A stretch of 64,000 nt of DNA from Ascarosepion bandense (lineage: Eukaryota; Mollusca; Cephalopoda; Sepiida; Sepiidae), in NCBI GenBank assembly GCA_037127315.1, contig JBBBDQ010001294.1, positions 1,213,001 through 1,277,000 of the forward strand, read 5' to 3'. The notes below the pieces were generated by a model that saw nothing but the letters and a program-made list of their open reading frames with translations, searched no databases and had not been told where the DNA came from. Below, in pieces: positions 44,351 to 55,614 of this stretch. Position numbers and translations under genes: made by a program. The number at the start of each line of letters is the position of its first letter. Position 1 is the stretch's first letter.

Positions 44351-44778
44351 ATGGATGAATGGTAGACTAATAAATATAGATAGATTCTGGAGAGAAAAAA
44401 TTGTTCAACACAACACAGTGAACCAACTTTCTTAGCATCTAACCTAGTAATTTTACAATAAATTTCTGTAATATCTCTTTTCAGTTATGACAAATAGTGG
44501 ATAATGTAAAGTGATTTTGTGATATGAGTGTGAATGTTATGAGGAGTTTGATCATTTTCCTTTAGTAAGAAAGAAGTAGGAGAAGGGTGAGGACCACAGA
44601 GCAGGAATATAGACAAATGGTATTACACACAAAACCTTTTCAACAAAACAATGCCTGTGCGTGTTGTGATCTCTTTATCGAGCATTTAAAAGGCAGATTA
44701 TTTTTTACAAAGTCAGACAATGCAAACATATGCAGCGTGTTCCTCTTGCATTGTCACACAATAGAAACTTCCTCTTCA

Positions 44779-45092
44779 ATGAATTATTCTTCCTTTTTTG
44801 TTATTTTTATTTTTGGACATTTTCTATAAAAGTATTAAAGAAGTGAATTTCATGTTGATTGTTAATGAAGACAAAGAGAAATTAATTAAGACAATAAACA
44901 TCTCGGGAAGTAACTTTTCTTCAGATGAGGTTGCACAGTAAGTTACAAGAACAGTGGCACAGAAAGGTTGGATTGTCAGCAATATTAAACATATTAAAAG
45001 AAAGACGATTAAAAGGGAATCACAGACAAGAATAGTCAACGTTTGTAAAGTTATGTGATATAATGTGGCTTCCCTTTTGCTTTTTTCAAGTA
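44779..45092 (+). repeat. segmental duplicate, copy 1 (without SINE)
   Basis: Matches 45718-46440. Shared landmarks: AAGTGAATTTCAT, ACAATAAACATCTC, CTTCAGATGAGGTTGCACAG and AAAGGTTGGATTGTCAGCAA. It lacks both the SINE-A and the 11-bp array found in copy 2. Confidence 0.85.
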
Positions 45093-45717
45093 GAGTGAAA
45101 CCTGTCATATGCGACCACCCTTACTGCCATCAAAAGCTGGTCGCATACGGCAGGTGGTAAGCAGGTGGTCACTCACTAAAGCCTCCTGACCTAACTATAC
45201 CAGGAATGTATATTCCACTCACTAGAATGTATATATTAGAATTTTACCATGTAATCTGGTAATAAATAAATGAGAACATAAGAAGATGGCCTAACTTTGA
45301 AGACATTTATTCAGCATAATTAATTTTAATGAATTTTTAAAATATTAAAAACATTATTTACAATGGTTTACAAAAGAAACTGAAATATTTATTTACAATA
45401 GTGTGGTCTTAAAAAAGTCAGTTATTGCAGTCAGTGTGGCATTTTTTTTTTAATGTAACAAAATTTGTGACAGATACGGTTTCAATGTTTTCTTAGAAGT
45501 GAGTGATAGTAAAAGAGAATCTGTGATAATAAATGGAAAAAATAAACAAGACATACAAAAAAACTGACAGCAATCAGGGTAGAGAAACAAAGAGAGTGAG
45601 CAAGATATTCAGATAGAAATAGAGTAGATAGATAGAGAAAAATTAAAGAGAATGGAAGAGATAAACATTGAAAAAGAGACAATTAGGTGTGATTTTCCCA
45701 TTCCCATCCAAGATGGT
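45093..45717. other. no feature recognised
   Basis: Mixed DNA between the duplicates with short A/T runs; no coding signal. Confidence 0.3.
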
Positions 45718-45762
45718 ATATTATTTTTACTTTTTTGTTATCTTCTTTTTGGACTTTTTCTA

Positions 45763-46069
45763 TCAGTCAATTAAGTGCCATACTTGATACACACTTGGGC
45801 GATCATGTCTCGAAAGAGACATGACTGACTGGGCAGAAGATTATCCCACAGTAGGTTGCCATTGCTTTCTGCGGTAGACTGGTTGCCGACCAAGGCTAGA
45901 GAACCCAATCTGTCCTGTTATTTAACCCATAACTGGAAGGAAGAGACGGATTAATACCTTTCCCAAAGGTATTTGCGCGTAAGTGAATACAATGGATTCA
46001 ACTGGAATTCGAACTCGGCTCCCCAATTTCTCGTTCCGGGCCGATATCCACTGTACCACAACGCACATT
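45763..46069 (-). repeat. SINE-A, near-consensus young copy
   Basis: CpG sites intact (TCTCGAAAGAGACATGACTG, TTGCGCGTAAGTG, GGAATTCGAACTCGGC). Very close to 31154-31464. The unoccupied site is preserved in duplicate 1 near 44835. Confidence 0.9.
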
Positions 46070-46149
46070 TAAAAAGTGAATTTCATATTGATTTTTAATA
46101 CAAAGAAAAATTAATTATCACAATAAACATCTCAGGAAGTAATTTTTAA

Positions 46150-46278
46150 TACAATATTTAAGTAATTTTTAAGTAATTTTTAAGTAATTTTAAGTAATTT
46201 TTAAGTAATTTTAAGTAATTTTTAAGTAATTTTTAAGTAATTTTAAGTAATTTTTAAGTAATTTTTAAGTAATTAAGT
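46150..46278 (+). repeat. (AAGTAATTTTT)n array, about 12 units
   Basis: Units of 10-11 bp. The single ancestral unit is visible in duplicate 1 (GAAGTAACTTTTCTTC, near 44908), where no array exists. Confidence 0.95.
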
Positions 46279-46430
46279 AATTTTTCTTCAGATGAGGTTG
46301 CACAGTAAGTTACAACAACAGTAGTACGAAAAGGTTGGATTGTCAGCAATATTTAACAGATTAAAGAAAGACGATTGAGAAGCAATTACAAAAAAGAACA
46401 GCTAACATTAGTGAAGTTATGTGATTCTCT

Positions 46431-46806
46431 TTGTTTTTTTACAAGTATTTTAATGGCAACTGCTCTGACAAGCTTTTTTTCCTGGTTTCCCGACAACATG
46501 TATTTACATCTGCTACTAGACTGGCATCTAGGTCCCACACTTTTATTGAAATAGTTAAATGTAACCACCTATTCTACTATAAAAGCTTCTGTTCTTGTAC
46601 TTCCTACCTTTGGAACTCCATTCCATTTGCTTGCTTCCCTGGTAGCTACAATCTCCAAACGTCTAAATGTAACATCAATCACCATCTTCTATCTCCTTGA
46701 CTTCCATCCATCTCTTATCCTTTCTTCGACATTCCCTATACCTTGTTTTTTACTCTCACTGTAACCCCTGCACACAAGTGGTGGTCTTACTTTGCTTGGG
46801 GTGAAA
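46431..46806 (+). mobile_element. LINE C-terminus and 3' end, cut by a Helitron
   Basis: FYKYFNGNCSDKLFFLVSRQ, HVFTSATRLASRSHTFIEIV, SCTSYLWNSIPFACFPGSYN, then a 3' UTR ending GCTTGGGGTGAAA, where the Helitron begins; expected TGATTAAA-like sequence resumes after it (47557). Confidence 0.85.
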
Positions 46807-46838
46807 TCTAAACTTATTTATAAATGGAACTTCGTCTC

Positions 46839-46869
<31 letters not shown>

Positions 46870-47556
46870 CTGTGTGGGTGTGTCCTCGTTACCTATAGAC
46901 TCCAAAACGGCTAAACCGATTTTCTTGAAAATTTACACAGTTGTACTATAAGCATCTGCGAGTGTTCTTAGCTAGGTTTTGTGTCGAGGTACCCCTGATA
47001 AATATCAAAAATTGATAATCAAAAAAATCGGGTTATAGAAGGAGTGGTCCGATTTTAATCAAATTTGATACACTCATAGACAAAGACATAAGAAATGATA
47101 TTCAGAAATTTCAAGGTTGCAGTTCTTACAATAGTGCAGAAAATCGATAATATATATATATATATAAAAGGCAAGATGTTTGTGTGTGTGTCTGTTTATC
47201 TGCCTGTATGTCTGTATTTTTTTCAGCCCTTTTATTTTAGTTTTTGCTTTGGGTTTGGCTCTAAGTAGGTATAATTGTAGTTCTTAGTCTCAGCCATGAT
47301 ACCATTTACCCAGAGGACTTATTTAGCCTTCAAAATTCAGTTTACAATGAAAAAAACTTATTTGATATTGATACCAGGAAATCAAAATTTGATTTACATT
47401 CATTTATTTTTCTTTCAGTCTATGATTTCACTTTAACTGGAAACAACTATTCGTTTTTAGTCTTTCATGCCAACGTCCAAAGAGTCTGAGCTCCAGGACC
47501 ATGGATTAGTTTTAAAGCTTTCATTACACCCAAGCAATGCTGGGCTATACTGCTAG
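46807..47556 (+). mobile_element. non-autonomous Helitron, copy 1
   Basis: Starts TCTAAACTTATTTATAAAT after A and ends CTAG before T, the classic A|TC...CTAG|T arrangement. A terminal hairpin CCCA(a)GC-AAT-GCTGGG lies 8 nt before CTAG. Internal (GT)n near the 5' end and (AT)n mid-element. No Rep/helicase coding sequence. The same element occurs inverted at 57210-57993. Confidence 0.85.
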
Positions 47557-47822
47557 TAATTATATAAAATAAGTAGTTAAAATTTTGTCTGAGACGTACT
47601 ATAACCAATGACAACAGATACAACTACAGTATAGCAAGAGTGTTGATGTTAGCTTTTTTTTTATGAAAAATAATATGGAATTTATGAGTATGAATGACAA
47701 CTTAGATATTCCATGGGTTAACTGGTCAATTTTACAACATATCAACTATTGTTGGGTTACACAGTGTCTACAGACAGTTACTTGGCTTTAGGGTAAGTAA
47801 ATATTAGTTGTGTCTGTATGAC

Positions 47823-48012
47823 TGAGGTGAGATATTGTAACTATTTACTTTGTTTGGACTGTTACCCTCATCATTATTGTCATATTCATGATTTTTCAGT
47901 CATTGCATGCTCTAGCTTTCTTCAGGTGATATTCAATGAAAATTATAAACAAACCCTTTGTCTATATTTCTGATATGAGGTAATGTAACTATTAACACTA
48001 TTTACATTGTTC
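47823..48012 (-). repeat. dispersed repeat E, one copy
   Basis: Shares TTATTGTCATATTCATGAT, TTCTTCAGGTGATAT and TCTATATTTCTGATATGAGG with copies at 53898-54060 and 54780-55072. Its minus strand resembles PLE tail sequence (CTGAAGAA region), which I cannot confirm. Confidence 0.6.
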
Positions 48013-48016
48013 GGGA

Positions 48017-48080
48017 TTTGCATTGTGGTGCAGTGGAGATATCAGGTCGGAACAAGAAATCAGAGAGCTAAGTTCTTTGC
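48017..48080 (+). repeat. SINE-A head only
   Basis: CATTGTGGTGCAGTGGAG and AATCAGAGAGCTAAGTTC; the body is missing. Confidence 0.6.
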
Positions 48081-48199
48081 TTGGGATGAAATGCAATTGA
48101 AGTTTGGTCTTAAGTTTGCATTTTTCTCTACTGATAGTCATTACACTATATCTACTTATTGATATAACTATGCTATATATATATATATATATATGTATG

Positions 48200-48234
<35 letters not shown>

Positions 48235-48343
48235 ATATATAAAATTCATCAAGCAAAAAGAATCACTCACACACAAAGATATAAAACTGCACCAAATTTC
48301 ATATAAATATGAAAAGAAATTGTGAAACAACAGGCAAAAACAA

Positions 48344-48446
48344 AACCCTGAAGAGTGAAAATCTCACAATATATCTTCATGAAACTTAAAAGTCGGTATG
48401 ACTGAAACAACACTGTACAGTTAAGTGAAGATCTTCTCCAGATTAA
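48344..48446. repeat. half of a MITE related to 25454-25723
   Basis: CCTGAAGAGTGAAAATCTCA, TGACTGAAACAACACTGT and AGTTAAGTGAAGATCTTCTC match the right half of that element. A (TCTA)n array follows at about 48446-48475. Confidence 0.55.
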
Positions 48447-48483
48447 ATCTATCTATCTATCTATCTATCTATCTGCCTAAATG

Positions 48484-48780
48484 TATAATAAGTATTGGCC
48501 TATGGCTGAGTGGTGAGTGGTTGAAAACTCACCATTCGGGTTTGAAACTCACCATGATTGATTTGTCAGCAAAGAAACTTCTCATTGTTATTGGTTATCT
48601 TTGAAAATTTCCTGAAAATAAGCATAAAGTCACAAGTCATTATGACCAGGCATATTGGTCTTGTTCAAACTGTTGATTAAACCAGATTGTGCACTCTCAC
48701 TCAAACTGTAACTATGGTCCACTCATCATTGCAATATAAACCACAGTTGGACCCTGCAGGCTTTGAACAAATGCAAATGT
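48484..48780 (+). repeat. SINE-D, tRNA-like head and body
   Basis: A box TGGCTGAGTGG (48503-48513) and a poor B box around GGGTTTGAAACTC (48538-48550). The body shares TGTTCAAACTGTTGAT and AAACTGTAAC with 8345-8492. Confidence 0.5.
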
Positions 48781-49071
48781 ACCTGAGCAGTCATCTGAAA
48801 CAGGGATTAGCAGTCTGCCCAGGCATATGGGGATGCTTTGAAAATGAATAGCTGGCCATCATTATCATCATTATAATAACAATAATTATTATAAAGAAGA
48901 AGGATCTACTATGTAATTGATCCTGACCAGTTATCTAGACATCAGTCATTTTCTCACTGATGTGACATGGCTTCCCTCTGCCTTTTCTACAAATATTTTC
49001 ATGACAACTGTTCTGATAAGCTTTTTTCTGGTGCCTCAAATACATAAATTTAAATATGCTACTAGATTGAA

Positions 49072-49290
49072 TGTGTGCTGTGGTGCAGTGTATATCGACC
49101 CTGAATGTGAAATCGCAGAGCCGAGTTGAATTCCAGTTGAATTTTTTGCATTCATTTACATGCAAATACCCTTGAGAAAGGTATTAATCTGTCTCTTCCC
49201 TTCAGCTATGGGATTAATAGCAGGACAGATTGGGTTCTATAACCTTGGTTGGCAACCAGTCTACTGCAGAAAGTAATGGCAACCTACTTT
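49072..49290 (+). repeat. SINE-A, distal end truncated
   Basis: Head GCTGTGGTGCAGTG, body through GGTTGGCAACCAGTCTACTG to CAACCTACTTTTT, where it switches to a LINE-like SRTSCLWN region (about 49340-49390). Confidence 0.8.
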
Positions 49291-49400
49291 TTGCTGTTGA
49301 AATTGCAAAATGCAAACCTCATTTCTCCTTCAACAATTTCTTTTCTTTCACAGGTGGAAAACCTGCGGAACTCTCTATCTATTTTCTTGCTTTCCTCATA

Positions 49401-49634
49401 ACTCAGTCAGTCAGTTAATTACAACTCATGATACACACTTGTATAAACATATTTTTTTGATACATGACTGACTAGACAGAAGATTTTCCTACAGTACGCT
49501 GCCATTAATTTTTGCAGTAGACTAGTTGCCAACCAAGGCTATAGAACCCAGTCTGTCCTGCTATTTAACTGGAATTTGAACTCAGCTCTCCAATTTCTCA
49601 TTCTGAGCTGATATCTATTACATCACTACACCCA
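49401..49634 (-). repeat. SINE-A with internal deletion
   Basis: Tail CAGTCAGTCAGTTAA, body, then a deletion joining CTGCTATTTAA directly to CTGGAATTTGAACTC. The head is complete. Confidence 0.8.
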
Positions 49635-49952
49635 TCTACTAACTACAATATTCAAAAATTTAAATGCAGCACTAATTGACATCTTCTCTTTCTATCTGTG
49701 CATACTAGTTGCATTACTGAATTGCTTAGGATGAAATGATAAAAAAAGATAATCGAATCAAGAATGACTGTAAAAACATCTCTTTCCCCAAATTTATAGA
49801 TAAATTATACAAATGCATACTGGGATTCCTTCCCTGACAATAAGATTGGCTATCATCTATCATAATTTTGTTCTTCCTTGTCTTGTAGTCAGAACCTGTA
49901 TCTGTTCTGTGTATTAGCAGTATTCTTAGTGATCTTTTTACTTTATTATTGT

Positions 49953-49992
<40 letters not shown>

Positions 49993-50935
49993 AAACATAA
50001 AATTATTCATTTTAAAAAAATCTTTCTTTTTATAAAAGAAGCTTCACAACAAATAAATAGACAGACCAAAAATGATAAGTAAGTGAAAAATACAGCATTG
50101 GTACTAAATGAGAATATCACATCAAAAATAATAAAACTAAAGGGAGAAGAGAAAAAAGGGAAAATGATAAGATCAGGTTAAAGGCAGGTTAACACCTTGA
50201 CCGTTAAGGGGGGAATGGAAGAAGTGAAAAGGGATGAGGGAGGAAAAAAAAGAAAAAAGAGAAAAAGTTGGTTAGTATGTATTCTTTGATGCCAAATCCA
50301 AAAATGGATCTCCGCTCTGATTAGTCAAAAGAAACACACATGTCAATTTTATATCTTCCCGCATACATAAACAGCAAAACAAAGGTTTTATTTATTTAAA
50401 TGTAAATCATTTGCACAACCAACATCAAACATTACCTGATGATGAGAATCTATCTCAAAACATAGAAATTTCCATGGCGCAATATACAATTAATTCATAA
50501 GCCCTATAATACTTATTATATTGAGCACTGTTCATAATAAAATAAATGTCAGGGCACTCAAAATAATAAAGCCTTGAGTCCTCTTTACCTGGAATTATAT
50601 ATATATGTCAAAAGACATCTCCTATCACACTAACTCGCATCCATTCTCACAAGCTCTTTTTCCATCTACTCCACCACATCCTCAGTATCTTCATCCGTCT
50701 GACATTTCTTATAACTAACCTCTCTTTCTCATCACTTTCCCCTAGGCAGTGGCAGTAGAATGCCTTGCTTGAGGTGAGAAGAATAAAAAAAAATTATCAT
50801 ATTTTTATTATAAGTGATTATAATAAAAACATTTTACATCACTACGCAAAATCTTTCATGTTTCAGTACTTCATTGGTAACTGGTAATAAAAGTGATTCT
50901 TATGGAAATTTAAAAACAATAACATCCTATATTAT
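49635..50935. other. no gene; short LINE scraps and A-rich DNA
   Basis: A bare LINE-like terminus (GCTTAGGATGAAATGATAAA, near 49722), an (AT)n(GT)n at 49955-49992, and near 50750 another LINE-like end (GCCTTGCTTGAGGTGAGAAG). Otherwise unrecognised. Confidence 0.4.
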
Positions 50936-51080
50936 ATATATTATATTATTCATCTATTATATATGAATAATATATATTATTATATATTATATATAATATC
51001 ATAATAATATCATAATAATATATAATATTATATATATATTATTATATATATTATTGATATATTCATATATTATATATAAA
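50936..51080. repeat. AT-rich (TATTATA)n tract
   Basis: Only A and T, with many short palindromes. Confidence 0.9.
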
Positions 51081-51590
51081 TAAAAACTGTGGAATATCAT
51101 TCCACAGGTTTTATTTCATTAACAGACCCCTTTAAGAAACTTCTGGGGAAGGGAGAAATTCTACAAAAAAAATGTTGTATTCAGCTACATGCATGAATGA
51201 CAGATTTATTGTTGCCATATCATTATCACAGTTGTCAATGATGACAAGCCAAGTGCTGATTTATCCTGACATGTTAAAATAACTTAACTACCTCCATTCT
51301 GATCATATTTTCCTATTTAGCATAGATCTGATTTTCAATTGGTTAATCAAGACATACCCACAAGTACATATTTAATTCTGACCTCAAGTCCCTGCCCCTG
51401 CTCCTGCTTTAACTGTTGGACAAAAGGTAACAAATTGTTTTTAAATTTCAAAAAGAATCAATTTTATCACCAGTTACAAACCATTGGTGGATGAAGTACA
51501 ATTCATAGAACTGAAACATGAAAGATTTTGTGTAGCAAGATATTATAACAATATATTACTCTACTTTGTATTTAGCACTTTTAAAAAGTA

Positions 51591-51769
51591 AATGCTATGA
51601 ACTGTGGATGTTTACTCTATTTGTTCTTACTCTTATATGTATATATATATATCGTCAAATATTTGCTATTTAAGTCAGATAAATTCCTATAGAGATGAAA
51701 TCAATGTTAAATTTATTTATTTAATTTAACAGAGTAAACAACAAATAGAGTAAAAATCCACAGTTCATA

Positions 51770-51770
<1 letters not shown>
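51591..51770. repeat. foldback repeat, about 40-bp arms
   Basis: GCTATGAACTGTGGAT and TTTACTCTATTTGTT on the left; the reverse complement on the right (ACAAATAGAGTAAAAATCC, ACAGTTCATAGC). (AT)n tracts flank both arms. Confidence 0.8.
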
Positions 51771-51799
<29 letters not shown>

Positions 51800-51809
<10 letters not shown>

Positions 51810-52335
51810 TGCTTAATATTATTTTTGGTCTGTTCTTTTCTTTCTTTTGTCATTGTTTATTGTAAACTTTGTCAATTCTGTTTTGGGGGGCATTTTTACC
51901 AATTATATTTAACCATGGCCAATTATTCTACACTGGTAACACTTTTTTAATACACAACCTTCTTTGTAAGTTGTTTTTTTTTTTAATACATACAAAACAA
52001 GCTATATAAAAATCACAAAATATTTAAAAAAAAATACTTTAAAAAAACCTGCTTGTAAAAAGTAATTCTTTTCATTATTTCCCTTTAGATTAATTTCAAC
52101 AAAATCACAGATTCTATCTCATCTGCTGTTCATGTTTCTTAATGGTGTTTACAGGGAGAAGGAGGCAGGGTACATAAAAAAAATGACAAGAAAAAGGGTG
52201 AAAAGGGGTTTGTGTATAGAGTAAGAAACAAGGGACAAATGAAAAAGCACAAAAGTGTTTTCATTTTGCTCTCTGATCAAATTGTTAGTAGGAATGAACA
52301 TGTCAATTCCATCTTCCGAGAAAGGAACATGTGTC
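51800..52335. other. non-repetitive AT-rich DNA
   Basis: No repeat recognised. If 52336-52362 is a real terminal exon on the minus strand, the part from 52335 downward would be its 3' UTR; I see no clear AATAAA on that strand close by. Confidence 0.3.
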
Positions 52336-52362
52336 TTATTCACTCGTCAGCACAGTTGTAAC
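52336..52362 (-). other. candidate terminal coding exon end on the minus strand
   Basis: Minus strand has a long pyrimidine tract (52394-52366, CTTTTTCTTTTTTTGGCAG), then a short open stretch VTTVLTSE and stop TAA at 52336. The surrounding 200 bp are non-repetitive and less AT-rich than neighbours. Only the acceptor supports it. Confidence 0.2.
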
Positions 52363-52473
52363 CTGCCAAAAAAAGAAAAAGGAAATGGAAAATGACTTAT
52401 GGCATAAAGAAGACTGACAATTTTATGCATTTTCTCTTGTGGGGAAACAAGAATGTATAATTACTATTGATGT

Positions 52474-52746
52474 ACATTGTGGTGCAGTAGATATTGGCTT
52501 GGAACAAGAAATCAGAGAACTAAGTTCAAATTCTAGTTGCATTTATTTATGTGCAAATACCCTTGGGAAAGATATCAATCTTTGTTTCTCCCTCAAGCTA
52601 TGGGTCAAATAGCAGAATAGATTGGGTTATATAGCCTTGGTTGGCAACCAGTCTACTGCAGAAAGTAATGGCAACCTACTGTGGGAAAATTTTCTACCCA
52701 GTCATTTATGTTTCTTTCAAGATATGATCACCCAAGTGTGAATAAA
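52474..52746 (+). repeat. SINE-A, nearly full length
   Basis: Head TTGTGGTGCAGTAGATATTG, body with GCAGAATAGATTGGGTTAT, distal TCTTTCAAGATATGATCACC, tail decayed. Confidence 0.85.
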
Positions 52747-52858
52747 TTACCTGATTAATACCATTATTATTCCTCACTCAGTGTTCCCACCAGTAGTAAA
52801 TGTAGGCTTAAAGAAAATGGAGATCAAGTGACAACAAGTTTTCTCAGTATGAGTATAA

Positions 52859-53145
52859 GTTCTTCTTCTTCTTCTATGGGCCTTGTCCTTTCAGGATGTA
52901 AATGATCATGGCCTTGCATGTCACCCTATCCCTGGTGGCTCTTGGCACACTTTCTCCTGTTACACCATGCAACCCCCATTCTGTCATTTATGTACTCAGG
53001 TCAGCCAAGTATGTTACATGCTGTTTTCCCCTGTCTCTCCTTCCTTCTATCTAGCCTGTTAGTATCAGGTTCCCCAAGCCTTCCTTCCTCATTGTATGTC
53101 CCAGGAACATTAGCTGTCTCTTCCTGATGCTCAGTAATTATAATG
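52859..53145 (-). mobile_element. RTE-type LINE 3' end
   Basis: Starts with the complement of the AGAAGAAGAAGA tail, then ATRDR and MIIYILKGQG region, and upstream similarity as far as GNLILTG-like sequence near 53065. The flanks (about 52800 and 53180) share a 50-bp direct repeat (TGTAGG-TTAAAG, CAAGTGA-AACAAGTT). Confidence 0.75.
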
Positions 53146-53589
53146 TCAGTATACTGCTCTTTCAGTCTCTATCACAAAAATGTAGGTTTAAAGTGGAGCT
53201 CAAGTGATAACAAGTTGCCTCACTATGATCAGAATTTGCACAATGATAATTATAATAATGTCAGTATACCAGTCTTTCAGTCTCTATTTGAAAAAGCATA
53301 AGGAATTCCAGGAACGTTGACCAGACATAATTGTGAAAAACCACAATAGTGAAAGCACGTCTTCTGATAGAGAATGTACTGCCCCCTAACTGACTAAAAA
53401 CATATTTTAAAATGTTTGAGAAACTAAATAAATACAAGGACTGCAAGACAGAAATCAGTAGAATTCAGTTGTAGAACATTTTGTTTCATATATGGGTCAT
53501 TTCACCTCAAACCAAGCCTCAGAAAAATCTGGTAAAATTTACAAGTGTTCCTTAATTAAATTTATTGTTTAATCCCAAATATTAGATTG

Positions 53590-53897
53590 GTGTGTGCATT
53601 GTGGTCATGAATATTGACTTGGAATGAGTAATTGGAGAGCTGAGTTCAAATTCAAGTTGAATTTGTTGCATTCACTTACGTACAAATAACCTTAGGAAAA
53701 GTATTAATCCATCTCTTCTCCTTTCATCTATAAATTGAATAGCAGGACAGATTGAGTTCTATAGCCTTGGTTAGCAACCATTCTACCACAGAAAGTAATC
53801 GTAATCTTATGCAGGGAAATCTTCTACCCAGTCAGGCATGTATCTTTCAAGACATGATTGTCTAAGTTCGTATCATTATGACACTTAACTGACTAAC
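53590..53897 (+). repeat. SINE-A, full length
   Basis: Head GCATTGTGGTCATGAATATT (one-base loss in the A box), complete body, and tail GACACTTAACTGACTAAC. It abuts repeat E. Confidence 0.85.
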
Positions 53898-54060
53898 ATT
53901 GTTCGAATTGTTGTCCTCATCATTATTGTCATATTCCCAATGTTTTGGTCATCGAACACACAGGCCTTCTTCAGTTGATATACGCTGGAACTTCAACCAA
54001 AACTACCTATCTATATTTCTGTGATTTGGTGTTGTAACTATTTACATTGTTAGGACACTT
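53898..54060 (-). repeat. dispersed repeat E, second copy
   Basis: TGTTGTCCTCATCATTATTG, CCTTCTTCAGTTGATATA and TATTTCTGTGATTTGG in the same order as the other copies. Confidence 0.6.
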
Positions 54061-54778
54061 TCTTATCTATTCTGGGACCCACAAAATATAATTAACATTA
54101 AATAGATATTATTTCTGTCAAAGGCTAAAAAAAAAAACAGGCGATGATAAACAGAAATGTTATTTCAATCAAAATGAGAATGAAGAAAAATAAAAGGTGT
54201 ATTGTGTCAAAGATGCTGGTTTTAAGGGTCACAAAATATAAAACAATGGGTAAAGGAATGCGGCTTGTGACCCACAGAATATTATTTTCCTTAAATAAAT
54301 AATATTTTGGTCAGAAGCAAATAATGCAGGCAATGAAACAGTGTTTAAGGCCGGAAATATAAAACAATGAGGAAAGGAATGAGGCTTGTGACCCACTAAA
54401 GTCGGCTTATATTAAAGGAATTAATTATATTTTGGTGAGCCAACAAAATATAATTTGGTGTCAGAAACAATGTCAAATAAACAGGTGTTGCATAAGCCAT
54501 GTCAAAGTTGGAAAACAATTAAACAATGCAATACAGAAATGTTATGATGTCAAAATGCAACTGATTCAAGGCAATAATTGGCAGGTGTGCCAACCCAGAG
54601 ATGACATATTTAGGTGAAGCTCAACCAACCTGGACTTATATAAGACAGAGTTTTCTGAGTCAAAAGAATGAAGCCAGAAGACTCAGAGAAAATATAAGGA
54701 AGACAACTTCAGCCTGTCGTTTACTCATACCCTCTACACAAAACCATCACTGAAGAGAATAAAAATATGAGATAATAA
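54060..54778 (+). repeat. tandem segment with LTR-like features, unresolved
   Basis: Blocks containing AAAATATAAAACAATG, GGAATG-GGCTTGTGACCCAC and TATATTTTGGT recur about 120 bp apart (54229-54340, 54351-54450). Downstream are TTTGGTGTCAGAAACA (reminiscent of the start of an LTR element body), a TATATAAGA box (54638) and GAATAAAAATATG near the end. No LTR pair or coding domain was found, so this is only a candidate. Confidence 0.3.
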
Positions 54779-54779
54779 T

Positions 54780-55072
54780 TTTATACATATGTTATTCTTT
54801 GATCATTGTTGATGTCAAGTCGATCATTGGTTTCCAGGTTATACAACATTGTCTTCATCTTTATTGTCATATTCATGATATATTGGCCATTGTATACTCT
54901 TCTTCTTCAATTGATGTACTTCAGACGAAACAATGTATCTATATTTCTGAGATGAAGTATTGTGATTATTTACATTGTTTGGACCGTTGTCTCCATCTTT
55001 GTCACATTCATGATGTTTTGGCCATTTCACACTTCGGTTCTTCTTCAGTTGATATATGTTGAAACTTCAAAT
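54780..55072 (-). repeat. dispersed repeat E, two units
   Basis: Two consecutive units: TTTATTGTCATATTCATGAT with TCTTCTTCAATTGATGT, and TTTGTCACATTCATGATGTT with TCTTCTTCAGTTGATAT. They are about 130 bp apart. Confidence 0.65.
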
Positions 55073-55075
55073 CCG

Positions 55076-55242
55076 CTATGGGTTGATTAGACAAATTCGG
55101 TTCTATAGCTTTAGTTGGCAAGCAGTCTACCACAAAATGAAATAGCAACCTACTGTGGGAAAACCTTCTACCTAGACAGTCATGGATAGAAAGAGACATG
55201 ATCGCCCAAGCGTGTATCACATATGGTACTTAACTGACTGAT
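55076..55242 (+). repeat. SINE-A, distal half
   Basis: Starts at CTATGGGTTGATTAGACAAA and ends with ATCGCCCAAGCGTGTATCAC and ACTTAACTGACTGAT. Directly adjoins repeat E. Confidence 0.8.
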
Positions 55243-55614
55243 AATTGACAATAACATTACCTCTTGTTACTGGAACTCTGGGTGTCAAATGAAGAAGACT
55301 ATAATGTTGATGAAACATCTTGTAGCACTAAAATATAGAAATTGCATAGTATGGCTATTTCTTACATCTTGTGTTCTTTGTTTTTACTTACAAGTCATGC
55401 CTACAATCCATCATTAAAGATCGAGAAAAAATGGATGGTTCCTTGTAAGTAACTTTATGACCACCCAGTATCCTCTACCTTTACAATAGCCATATCAGGC
55501 CTACAATTCTGTCAGTCTCAGTTAAGGTGACTTTCTAAGCACAGCATGATTCTAGTGAGACAAGCTTGCTAACATCTTAAGGTGTCAGTCATAAATGACA
55601 TCTGTTTGGGCGAT

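Larger units (their letters stand above)
43235..44450 (-). mobile_element. LINE interrupted by a SINE and by another LINE
   Basis: Minus-strand LINE tail at 43235-43405, resuming at 43504-43733 after a SINE-A, and its upstream part at 44352-44450 (complement of YKSTI and FSPE region: GCATGGATGAATGGTAGA, AGATTCTGGAGAG) after a plus-strand LINE. Order and orientation agree with one original element. Confidence 0.85.
45718..46440 (+). repeat. segmental duplicate, copy 2 (with SINE and expanded array)
   Basis: Same landmarks as 44779-45092, split by SINE-A at 45763-46069 and enlarged by an array at 46150-46278. Confidence 0.85.

Noticed and set aside
50425..50480. Hammerhead candidate around CTGATGATGAGA
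   Set aside because: Stem II needs a bulge, the GAAA is AAAA, and stems I and III do not close; possibly a PLE relic but too weak to list.
55270..55330. Motif ATGAAGAAGAC with GATGAAACATC resembling a PLE ribozyme
   Set aside because: The core C is changed and stem II does not pair.
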